Assembly (NCBI RefSeq): GCF_900111005.1
Contig: NZ_FOFV01000005.1
Coordinates: forward strand, 409,095-473,094
Source of the DNA: Lentzea albida
GTDB taxonomy: Bacteria > Actinomycetota > Actinomycetes > Mycobacteriales > Pseudonocardiaceae
DNA length: 64,000 bases
Reading direction: 5' to 3'
The translations under genes and the position numbers were made by a program. The first letter of the stretch is position 1. Every line of letters begins with the position of its first letter. Shown in pieces: positions 17,841-25,252 of this stretch. The notes under the pieces are model-generated. The model was not told the DNA's origin and made no database searches. It was given only the letters and a program-made list of their open reading frames with translations.

Positions 17841-18791
17841 CTAGGCCTTCGGTGCCAGTGCGCGCACCTGCTCGACCTGGTCACCGCCGGTCGGGAGGAG
17901 CGCGATGATCGGCGTGTCGACGCCGTTGGCCTGGTACTCGGCGACCCGTGAGCGGCACTCGTCGATCGACCCGTGCACGACGAGCGCGTCCACGACCGCG
18001 TCCGGGATCGCCTTCGACGCGGCCTTGCGGTCGCCCGCCGCCCACGCCTCGTGCATCGGGCGCAGCACCTCGCCGCGGCCCAGCCAGTCGTGGAACGCCG
18101 CGTACGCGGGCACGGTCAGGTACGTGCTGATCAGCATGCGGCCCAGCGCCCGCGCGGCGTCGGCGTCCTCGGTCGGGCAGACGAAGATCCGTGCCGCGAG
18201 CTCCGCCTCGCCCAGCTCGGCCCGCACCTGCGCGACGTCGGACGCGGCGAGCCAGTTGGTGATGGCGCCGTCGGCCTCGCGTCCGGCCAGGCGCAGCATG
18301 TTCGGGCGCAGCGCTGCGAGCATGATCGGCACCTTCTCCGCAGGCGGGCGCTCCAGCTTGAAGCCCTTCACCGAGAAAGTGTCGTAGTCGGCGCTGACCT
18401 TCTCCCCCGCCAGCGCGGCCTTCAGGAAGCGCAACGTGTCGCGCGTGCGCTTGAACGGCTCCTCGAACGGGATGGCGTTCCAGCGCTGCACGATCGCGGG
18501 CGAGGACGAGCCGATGCCCAGCACGAAGCGCCCGCCGGTCACCTCGGCGAGCGTCGCGGCCGTCATCGCCAGCGTGGCGGGCCCGCGCGTGTAGACCGGC
18601 GCGATCGCCGTCCCGAAGCGCAGCTCGTCCGACCACTGCGCGGCCAGGGCCAGCGGCGTGAACGCGTCGGTGCCGGTCGTCTCGGCCGACCACACGTCCG
18701 TGTAGCCGAGCCCGGCGAGCTCGGACACCAGCGCGCGGTGCTCCAGCACCGGCACACCGATCAACGGCAGCGTGATACCCCAACGAGCCAT
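17841..18791 (-). CDS. LLM-class F420-dependent oxidoreductase
   Basis: The 316-residue protein is of the bacterial luciferase-like superfamily, F420-binding type (WGITLPLIGVP, GYTDVWSAETTGTDAFTPLA, GRFVLGIGSSSP). These cytosolic barrel enzymes move hydride between reduced F420 and organic substrates. The ATG at 18791 is chosen because GGAGG sits five bases upstream; an upstream ATG at 18803 includes that site. It is the first gene of an operon with TetR and MmpS-like genes. The substrate is unknown. Confidence 0.87.
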   Translation of the reverse strand: MARWGITLPLIGVPVLEHRALVSELAGLGYTDVWSAETTGTDAFTPLALAAQWSDELRFGTAIAPVYTRGPATLAMTAATLAEVTGGRFVLGIGSSSPAIVQRWNAIPFEEPFKRTRDTLRFLKAALAGEKVSADYDTFSVKGFKLERPPAEKVPIMLAALRPNMLRLAGREADGAITNWLAASDVAQVRAELGEAELAARIFVCPTEDADAARALGRMLISTYLTVPAYAAFHDWLGRGEVLRPMHEAWAAGDRKAASKAIPDAVVDALVVHGSIDECRSRVAEYQANGVDTPIIALLPTGGDQVEQVRALAPKA

Positions 18792-18827
18792 GAACGCCTC
18801 CAAGCAGCTGCTGTGTGCTTGGGCGCC

Positions 18828-18856
18828 ACCCTACCGACCGGTCGGTATGCTCACAA
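18828..18856 (-). promoter_or_regulatory. promoter with nested TetR operator
   Basis: On the minus strand TTGTGA (18851-18856), a 17-base spacer and TAGGGT (18828-18833) form a promoter for the LLM-TetR-MmpS operon. The spacer contains nearly all of TACCGACCGGTCGGTA (18832-18847), a perfect 16-bp palindrome of the TetR type. A repressor bound there would block RNA polymerase. Confidence 0.75.
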
Positions 18857-18858
18857 CC

Positions 18859-19515
18859 TCACTTCTTGCGGGCCATCGTCAGGCCGTCCGCGATCGGCAC
18901 CAGCACCGACTCCACGCGCGAGTCGGAGCGCACGAACCTGTTGAAGGCGTCGATCGCGGCCGCGTTGCCCTCCGGCTGCTCGTCGGCCGCCTCCCCGTAG
19001 TAGAGCGTGTTGTCGGCGAGCAGCAGCCCGCCCTGCCGGACGCGCGGCACGAGCAGCTCCCAGTAGTGGACGTACCCGACCTTGTCCGCGTCGATGAACA
19101 CCAGGTCGACGACCGGCTCCTCCGGCAGCTCGGCCAGCGTCTGCGCCGCGGCGCCGATCCGCAGGTCGATCTTGTCCCGCACGCCGGCCGCGTGCCACGC
19201 CTCCTCGGCGATCGCGGTCCACTCGTCCGAGAGGTCGCAGGTGATGACCTTCCCGGACGCGGGGAGCGCCTGCGCGAACGCCAGCGTGGAGTACCCGGTG
19301 TACGTGCCGACCTCGACCACGGTCTGCGCGCCGGTGAGCTTGACCAGCAGGGACAGCAGCACCGCCTGCTCGTGCGGGATCTGCATCTCCGCCGAGTCGC
19401 CGAGCTCGGCCGTGCGGGCGATGAGCTTCTCCTGCACGGCGCTCGGCTGGCCCGCCTGCTCGCGCACGTAGCGGTAGATCTGCGGGGTCATGACCACGGT
19501 CTTGAAGTCGTTCAC
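18859..19515 (-). CDS. class I SAM-dependent O-methyltransferase (catechol/caffeoyl-CoA type)
   Basis: The 218-residue enzyme belongs to Methyltransf_3. VVEVGTYTGYSTLAFA (about 66-81) binds SAM; VDLVFIDADKVGYVHYWE (about 136-153) carries metal-binding Asp; LLLADNTLYYGE (about 165-176) supplies the Asp-Asn pair of the Mg2+ site. Family members methylate a hydroxyl of catechols such as caffeate esters. It is third in a tightly packed operon after the ammonia-lyase-like gene and the 252-aa protein (13-bp gap), which suggests a catechol made in the same pathway. Confidence 0.86.
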   Translation of the reverse strand: MNDFKTVVMTPQIYRYVREQAGQPSAVQEKLIARTAELGDSAEMQIPHEQAVLLSLLVKLTGAQTVVEVGTYTGYSTLAFAQALPASGKVITCDLSDEWTAIAEEAWHAAGVRDKIDLRIGAAAQTLAELPEEPVVDLVFIDADKVGYVHYWELLVPRVRQGGLLLADNTLYYGEAADEQPEGNAAAIDAFNRFVRSDSRVESVLVPIADGLTMARKK

Positions 19516-19528
19516 GCGCGGCCTTCTC

Positions 19529-20287
19529 TCATAGGTGGGTGGTGAACGTCCTGAGTGTCTCTCCGCACGCGGGGCTGAGCGGGTGTTTCGCGAGGTCGTG
19601 ACCGATCGCGGACAAGACGGCGGCGCGGTGCGCGTGGTAGCGGCTCACGCACACGTTCTCCCGGCTCACGAGGAAGAACTCGTCGAACCGGGCGCGTTCG
19701 GCGTCGGTGGTCTCCATGCGCGCACGACCGGACTCGCGCAGCAGCGACGGGCCGTCGGGCACGAGTTTGCGCATGACCTCCATGTGTGCCACCAGGTTCG
19801 CCTTGCTCGCGACGGAGAGCGGTTCGGCCGCCACGGGCCCCAGCGCGGCGCGCGCCCGGCGCAGCAGGGCGGGCAGTGGTTCGTAGTCACGTGCCCACCG
19901 GCCGCTGAACGCCGGGTCGAACGCCATCATCATCGGCCGGATGACGTCCTCGTACACCTCGCGGGAACAACTGCCCGAATAGGCGAGCATCACCGAGTAC
20001 GCGTCGTATCCAAGCGCAGCGCGGCGGACCAGCTGCGAATCAGGCTCGTGTATCAGCCGATCGAGTGAATCCGCGAGGAACTTCCACACCAGGAACGCGC
20101 CGTGGTGGCCGAGGAACCACCGGTGCACGGCCAGTTCCACCGGGTCGTCCGGGGTGTGGATGGCGAACCGCGTCCGGAAGCAGCCGTCCGCGCACGGGAT
20201 CAGTTCCGCACCCGGCATCGGCAGTCGCAGGACGGGCAGGTCGACCCAGGTGTGCCCCCACGCGGGAAGGCAGGCGGGAGCGCTCAT
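19529..20287 (-). CDS. unrecognised helical protein in the aromatic operon
   Basis: The 252-residue protein overlaps the stop of the ammonia-lyase gene (ATGA), so the two are translated together. It is largely helical, has no signal peptide or membrane span, and is rich in His, Tyr and Trp. Notable segments are HRWFLGHHGAFLVWKFL (about 55-71), YDAYSVMLAYSGSCSREVYE (about 93-112) and RYHAHRAAVL near the end. I cannot name the family from sequence alone. Context between a MIO lyase and a catechol-type methyltransferase makes an aromatic hydroxylase attractive, perhaps of the heme-dependent tyrosine hydroxylase kind, but this is inference. Confidence 0.75.
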   Translation of the reverse strand: MSAPACLPAWGHTWVDLPVLRLPMPGAELIPCADGCFRTRFAIHTPDDPVELAVHRWFLGHHGAFLVWKFLADSLDRLIHEPDSQLVRRAALGYDAYSVMLAYSGSCSREVYEDVIRPMMMAFDPAFSGRWARDYEPLPALLRRARAALGPVAAEPLSVASKANLVAHMEVMRKLVPDGPSLLRESGRARMETTDAERARFDEFFLVSRENVCVSRYHAHRAAVLSAIGHDLAKHPLSPACGETLRTFTTHL

Positions 20288-21795
20288 CGCCGACCCTCCA
20301 CTTCGGACGCCACGGTGTCGAGCAGGTCCGCGACGCGGGCGAGGGTCGTGTCCAGCGGGCGGTCCTCCACGATCGGCGGCACCTGCTCGGCGATCCGGTC
20401 GAACACGGCCGCGAGCCGGGGCGCACGCGGCGGGCGCGCGCCGACGTGCACGGCCTGGCGCAACCCGACGGCGAGGGCGGCGTGCAGGTAGCGCAGCAGC
20501 TTCGCCTGGTCGAGCGCGGTGAACGCGGCCTGCGTGCCGAACGGGACGACGTCCTGGTTGTGCAGGTTCGTCGGCAGGCTCTGCACCGACGCGGGCGCGG
20601 CGGCCCTGCGCATCGCGGCGACGGTCGCCGTCGCGCCGATCTGCACACCTTGCAGCGCGTGGTGCTGACCGGGCAGCGGACTGAGCATCGGCGGCAAACC
20701 GTTGGTGCGGTGTGGATCCACCAACAGGTCGAGTTGCCGTTCGGCCAGGTTGCCCAGCTGCACGAGGGCGACGTTGAGCTGGTCGGCAGCGAAAGCGCTG
20801 GGCTGGCCGAAGAAGTTGCCGCCGTGCACGACCTCACCGGTCTCGGGGAAGAACAGCGGGTTGTCGCTCACGCCGTTGAGGTCGCGGCGCACCACCTCGT
20901 CCGCGTGCCGCACGCTCGTGCCGGCCGCGCCGATCAGCTGTGGCGTGCAACGGATGCTGTAGGGCTCCTGCAGCGGGCGCTCGCCGGAAGGCCTGCTCCC
21001 CTCGAGCCATGACCTGATGGACGCACCCGTTTCAGCGACGTCCGGATGCCCGAACGCGGCCAGTAGTCCAACCGACGTGAACTCGGTGCCGCAGCCGAGG
21101 ACGTCGGTCAGCAACGCGGACAGCAACTCCGCGGTGCTCCGCGCGCGAACCGCCTGCGCCACAGCGAGTCCGAGTGCTGCGGCGGTCACCGAAATGCCGT
21201 TGACCAACGCGAGCGCGTCGCGACCGTCCAACACGAGTCGCGTTAGGCCGGATCGTGCAAGCGCTTCCCCGGCGGTCGTCAGCCGTCCTTGGAAGAAGGC
21301 GTTCCCGTTACCGCGCAACGCATGTGCCACGTACGCGAGCGGTTGGAGATCACCACTCGCACCGACTGACCCCAAACGTGGTACCGCTGGGGCGAAATCG
21401 GTGTCCAGCATGGCAGTCAGCGACGCCACGACCTGCTCGGACACTCCGGATCGCCCCTGTGACAACGAGAAGAGCCGCGCGAGGACGGCGGCTCTGGCGA
21501 TGGCGGGCGGCAGCAGTTCACCGTGGCCGACGATGTGGTGCAGGATCGTGTTGTCGCTCTGAGCGGCGCCGTCGGCACGGCCCTCGAACTCAACGAGCGG
21601 GCCGAAACCCGTTGTGACACCGTAGATGGCGCGACCGGACGCGCTGATCTCGAGCACGAACTCGCGGCAGCGCCGCACGCGGTCGAGCACGTCCTGCGGG
21701 AACTCGACGCGGATCCGGTCGCGGGCGAGCTCGAGCTGTGCCGGTTCGAGGTGTGCGGCCAGGTTCAGGGCAGCAGGGGATGTTCCGACAGGCAT
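20284..21795 (-). CDS. MIO-type aromatic amino acid ammonia-lyase or 2,3-aminomutase
   Basis: The 503-residue enzyme has the Ala-Ser-Gly tripeptide (146-148, in GSVGASGDLQPLA) that cyclises to the MIO cofactor. YGVTTGFG with catalytic Tyr58 is present. NLHNQDVVPFG near the C-terminal third resembles Phe/Tyr enzymes rather than histidase, which has QEDHVS there. The substrate-selectivity pair reads His-His (86-87), unlike the usual Phe-Leu (PAL), His-Leu (TAL) or Ser-His (HAL). Tyr or a hydroxylated Tyr is likely; whether it deaminates to a cinnamate or makes a beta-amino acid cannot be told. AGGAGG lies before the ATG. It leads the operon with the 252-aa protein and methyltransferase. Confidence 0.88.
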   Translation of the reverse strand: MPVGTSPAALNLAAHLEPAQLELARDRIRVEFPQDVLDRVRRCREFVLEISASGRAIYGVTTGFGPLVEFEGRADGAAQSDNTILHHIVGHGELLPPAIARAAVLARLFSLSQGRSGVSEQVVASLTAMLDTDFAPAVPRLGSVGASGDLQPLAYVAHALRGNGNAFFQGRLTTAGEALARSGLTRLVLDGRDALALVNGISVTAAALGLAVAQAVRARSTAELLSALLTDVLGCGTEFTSVGLLAAFGHPDVAETGASIRSWLEGSRPSGERPLQEPYSIRCTPQLIGAAGTSVRHADEVVRRDLNGVSDNPLFFPETGEVVHGGNFFGQPSAFAADQLNVALVQLGNLAERQLDLLVDPHRTNGLPPMLSPLPGQHHALQGVQIGATATVAAMRRAAAPASVQSLPTNLHNQDVVPFGTQAAFTALDQAKLLRYLHAALAVGLRQAVHVGARPPRAPRLAAVFDRIAEQVPPIVEDRPLDTTLARVADLLDTVASEVEGRR

Positions 21796-21862
21796 GACGC
21801 CTCCTGTGGATTGGGGGCCACTCGCGACGATCCCCGGTGAGCTGCCAGGGAGGAAGGGCCTT

Positions 21863-22006
21863 ATGTACGCACTAAACGAGGAAAATTTCTCAGCTGCGAA
21901 GCGGCTCGCTCAAGCCGCCGGAGAGGTGATCGAACTCTCCGCGCACGATTCGCCCCAAAAGATCGCCGCACTGCTCCACCGGGGTGAACACGGCTCGCGG
22001 CGCTGA
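21863..22006 (+). CDS. 47-residue small protein
   Basis: The frame starts with ATG at 21863, preceded by a strong ribosome site (GGAGGAAGG). The product (begins MYALNEENFSAAKRLAQAAG, ends GEHGSRR) is helical and charged, without cysteine or signal peptide. It is divergent from the ammonia-lyase gene with 67 bp between starts and converges on the ligase gene. No homologue is recognised. The ribosome site and position favour a real gene; it might be a small regulator of the divergent operon. Confidence 0.55.
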   Translation: MYALNEENFSAAKRLAQAAGEVIELSAHDSPQKIAALLHRGEHGSRR

Positions 22007-22091
22007 GACCTCGCCCACACCGAGGTCCGCCGATGTCCTTGCACGCCAAGGATTACGCCGAACGCCCACGCGGCGCCGGTGATCGAAGAGC

Positions 22092-23520
22092 TCACTTCTG
22101 GGTGTCCTTCAGCAGGCGGCGGAGGACCTTGCCGGACACGGACTTCGGAATCTCATGCACGAAGACAACTTGGCGCACCTTCTTGTACGGCGCCACCTCC
22201 GCCGCCACGAAGGCCATCAGTTCCTCCGCCGTCACATCGCCTTGCGTCACCACGAACGCTTTCGGGATCTCCCCGTTAACTCGATCGGCCGCACCGATCA
22301 CCGCGGCGTCCCGGACGGCGGGGTGGCGGCGCAGCACGGCCTCCAGTTCGGCCGGCGCCACCTGGTAGCCCCTTGTACTTGATCATCTCTTTGATCCGGT
22401 CCACGACGTGGAACCGGCCGTTGTGGACGCGCACGAGGTCGCCGGTGCGCAACCAGCCGTCCACGAAGGCCTCTCGCGTGGCCTCGTCGTCACCCAGATA
22501 GCCGTCCATCACCTGGGGACCGCGCACGAGCATCTCGCCCTGCGCCGCGTCCGTCGTGGTGCCCGGCTCGACGACGCGCGCCTCCGTTCCGGGACAGAGC
22601 ACCCCGACGCTCGTGGGGTCGGATTCCACGTCGTCGTCGAATGTCTGGTGCGTGCCACCGGCTTCGGTGAGCCCGTAGCCCTGCCGCACGGGCGCCCCGA
22701 GCCTGCGTTCGGCTTCCTGCCGCACGGCGTCGTCGAGCGGTGCGGCACCGCAGAGGACGAGCTTGAGCCGGAGTTCCGGCACCGGGCCTTCGTGGTCCGC
22801 GATGGCGGCGGCGAGTGGCGGCACCAGGAACGCGCGCGTGATCTTGTGCTCCGCCAACCGGTTCAGGTAGGTGCCCGCGTCGCTCCTCGGCATGGTCACG
22901 AGGGTGGCGCCGCCGAGCAGGCCGGAGTTGAGGATGATCGTGAAGCCGTAGACGTGGAAGAACGGCAGGTTCGCGGCGAGCACGTCGGTCTCGTCGATGC
23001 GCCAGCCGGGCCTGTGCTGCTCCAGGTTCGCGACGAGCGCGCGGTGGCTCAGCCGCACGGCCTTCGTCAGACCCGTTGTGCCGCTGGAGAAGAGGACGAC
23101 CGCGGTGCTCCGCGGGTTTCCCGGCGGGAGCGAATCGCCGTCGCCCGCGGGGAGGTCGTCGAGATCGAGCGTCGCGGTGACGTTCGCGAGTTCCTCGAGC
23201 CGCGCGATCTCCGGCGGCGTGAGCATCGGGTTGATCAGCGCGGCCGTCGCGCCCGCGGCCATGACCGCGTGCAGGCCGACGGCGAACGCGGGCCGGTTGA
23301 GGCTCGCGATCGCGACCGTGTCACCGGGCCTGATCCCGTTGCGCACCAGGCCTTCCGCCGTGGTCTGGACCTGCCGGGCCAGCTCGGCGTACGTGAGCGA
23401 CTCCCCCGTGACGGCGTCCACGAGGGCGACCTTGTCGTTGTGCCGTGCGCGTTCCAGAACGTGTTCGGGCACCGTGCGTTCGGGAACCGCCACCGCCGGC
23501 AGGGGGCTGCGGTAGATCAC
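22092..23520 (-). pseudogene. 4-coumarate:CoA ligase-like AMP-forming ligase, frameshifted
   Basis: The N-terminal part (frame ending 22276) contains SSGTTGLTKAV (ATP-binding loop), YGLTEAGG, GWLRTGDL and IKEMIKYKG. The frame then changes, and the missing C-terminal domain continues in the next frame as APAELEAVLRRHPAVRDAAV through PKSVSGKVLRRLL with the catalytic Lys. The shift falls at the C4 run at 22369-22372 (G4 on the coding strand): removing one G restores KGYQVAPAELE. The start IYRSPLPAV is typical of 4-coumarate:CoA ligases, which activate hydroxycinnamates as CoA thioesters. The N-terminal start is GTG at 23520 with GGAG eight bases upstream. Sequencing error, a recent mutation or programmed shifting are all possible. 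Confidence 0.85.
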
Positions 23521-23616
23521 AGGCTCGGCTCCGGTCTCCACGCCGCCGCGCCTCGTGCACGGCGGCGTAGCCGGAGGTTATCGGGACTTCCCGTGATCGT
23601 GTGACCGAAAAACCGG

Positions 23617-24594
23617 TCAGAGGGTCACACCGCGCTCGGCCAGCCAGCCCACCGGGTTGATCTTCTGGCCGCCGGCGACCCACACCTCGAAGTGCAGGTG
23701 CGGCCCGGTCGACTGACCGCGGTTGCCGATCGTCGCGATCTGCTGCCCGGCCTTGACCTTCGCACCCTGCGGGACGTCGATGGTGTTCATGTGGCCGTAG
23801 ACGGTGATCGTGCCGTCCTCGTGCTGCACGCGCACCCACAACCCGAACCCGGACGCGGGCCCGGCCTCGATGACCGTGCCGTCCATGACGGCGACGATCG
23901 GCGTGCCGATGGCGTTCGCGATGTCGACACCGTTGTGGCTGGTGCCCCACCGCGCGCCGAACCCGGACGTGAACGAGCCCTGGGCGGGCCGCACGACCTT
24001 CGGGCGCTTCGCCTCCTCCTCGGCCGCGATGCGCGCGGCCTCGGCCTTGGCGGCCTCCTGGCGCTTCACGAACGCGCCCTCGGCGGACTTGATCGCCTCG
24101 GTGACGGTGAACTGCGCCTGGATCTGCTCTGCCTGCAGCAGCTTGCGCGTCTCGGACCCGGTGTCCACGGAGTGGATCGTCTGCGGGCCCTGCGGCGGCT
24201 GCGCGGTCATGGCCGCCGCGGCGAGGTTCTTGGTGGCCGCGACCGGCATGATCATCCGCTCGACGGGCCCGACCGTGGTGGCCGCCTGAGCGAACCCGGC
24301 GCCGGCCAACGCGCCTGCGGCGACGACCACCGCGACTGCCTTCTTGCGGTCCAGGTCCACTTTGGTGATGACGTCCACCAGCGGACCCTTCGCTCCTCGC
24401 AGGAGGGACTTCGTCTGTGACGACGAGCCCTCCGCACGATGCCGTGCCAAACCTGCCTCCATGCACTCGGGGGAGTTCGACGACCGCGCTTCGCCGGGCT
24501 TCGGGGGTCCTGGCTGCGGGCTTCGGGGGCCCGGTGTCGGACTGGACCGCTTCGGGGGGCGTTCCGTGTCCTTGCGGTTATCGAACCGTGACAT
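23617..24594 (-). CDS. M23-family peptidoglycan endopeptidase, membrane anchored
   Basis: From the ATG at 24594 (MSRFDNRKD) the product is 325 residues. A Pro-rich cytoplasmic region (about 15-45) precedes one hydrophobic helix (about 86-105, VAVVVAAGALAGAGFAQA). An Ala/Glu-rich coiled coil follows, then a LytM/M23 domain with SHNGVDIA (first zinc ligands) and GPHLHFEVW (HxH). These enzymes cut peptide cross-bridges, or act as divisome regulators if inactive; all metal ligands appear present. It is a single gene with a long upstream region. Confidence 0.87.
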   Translation of the reverse strand: MSRFDNRKDTERPPKRSSPTPGPRSPQPGPPKPGEARSSNSPECMEAGLARHRAEGSSSQTKSLLRGAKGPLVDVITKVDLDRKKAVAVVVAAGALAGAGFAQAATTVGPVERMIMPVAATKNLAAAAMTAQPPQGPQTIHSVDTGSETRKLLQAEQIQAQFTVTEAIKSAEGAFVKRQEAAKAEAARIAAEEEAKRPKVVRPAQGSFTSGFGARWGTSHNGVDIANAIGTPIVAVMDGTVIEAGPASGFGLWVRVQHEDGTITVYGHMNTIDVPQGAKVKAGQQIATIGNRGQSTGPHLHFEVWVAGGQKINPVGWLAERGVTL

Positions 24595-24870
24595 GCGGCG
24601 CAGAACGTAACCTCGCGTGACCGGCGCAGGCAAGCGAAGTGGGGGTTCAGGTGATTAGGCCCACTACTGGTCACTTTGGGTAATCGGTTGGTTTAGGGCA
24701 TGGTCAAGGCGCTTTAGACCAATCCTCGCGTTGGCGTTTGTACTGGTCAGTCGCTTTATCGTGAAAGGTTTGCCTCGGCGGGAGTGGGGAAAGCGGGTCG
24801 CCGGGTGGCTACTTCGCGTGGCGGCGTCGTTTGGGCGCATTTGGCTCGATTGAGCGCGTTGGGGCGTTGT

Positions 24871-24976
24871 CGAGCCGGCGCCGGTCATCGCCGCTTCGCG
24901 ACGATCGCGATTGGGGCTGAGTCACCACCGCTGCTCAGAGCCCGTGTAGGTAGGGACGGCTCGGCTTCGCCATTGC
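24871..24976 (+). repeat. dispersed intergenic repeat, copy A
   Basis: About 106 bp that reappear in inverse orientation at 58840-58944. Shared blocks are CCGGTCATCGCCGCTTCGCG, then GACGATCGCGATTGGGGC, GTCACCACCGCT, GGTAGGGACG and CTCGGCTTCGCCATTGC. The element contains internal self-complementary stretches (CGCTTCGCGACGATCGCG). It carries no frame of note and lies outside genes in both places. Confidence 0.85.
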
Positions 24977-25200
24977 GTTGGTAGCCAGGTCCCGCCTCCC
25001 CTCGCCCTGCCGCGCCCACACCCCTGCGCCCCAGACGGCCGCGCCTCACACCACCCCCGCGCCCCCACGCCACAGCCTCCGCACACGTCCCCGCTGCGAC
25101 CCACCTCTCCTCCGCCTCCGCCTCCACCTCTTTCCGCCCGCCCCGCCCCCTCTTCCCGCGCCGCCTCTCCCCCACCCCACTGCTCCTCGCCCACAGAAAA

Positions 25201-25235
25201 GGGGCCGCCGGACGCACGTGGCGTCCGACGGCCCC
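25201..25235 (-). terminator. Rho-independent terminator of the PBP gene
   Basis: A 15-bp stem with one mismatch (GGGGCCGCCGGACGC pairing with GCGTCCGACGGCCCC) and a 5-base loop is followed on the minus strand by TTTT. It lies 18 bp after the stop codon at 25253. Confidence 0.85.
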
Positions 25236-25252
25236 TGGGCCGAGCTGCGTGA

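Larger units (their letters stand above)
24595..25252. other. 658-bp intergenic region
   Basis: 24595-24870 is less GC-rich and should hold the promoter of the M23 gene, but no convincing -35/-10 pair or riboswitch was found. 24871-24976 is a dispersed repeat. 24990-25195 is C-rich on the plus strand with frames that look like low-complexity artefacts. 25201-25235 is the terminator of the PBP gene. Confidence 0.6.

Noticed and set aside
24595..24870. Possible cyclic-di-AMP riboswitch before the M23 gene
   Set aside because: Such switches are common before cell-wall hydrolases in actinobacteria, but its conserved core sequences were not found here.
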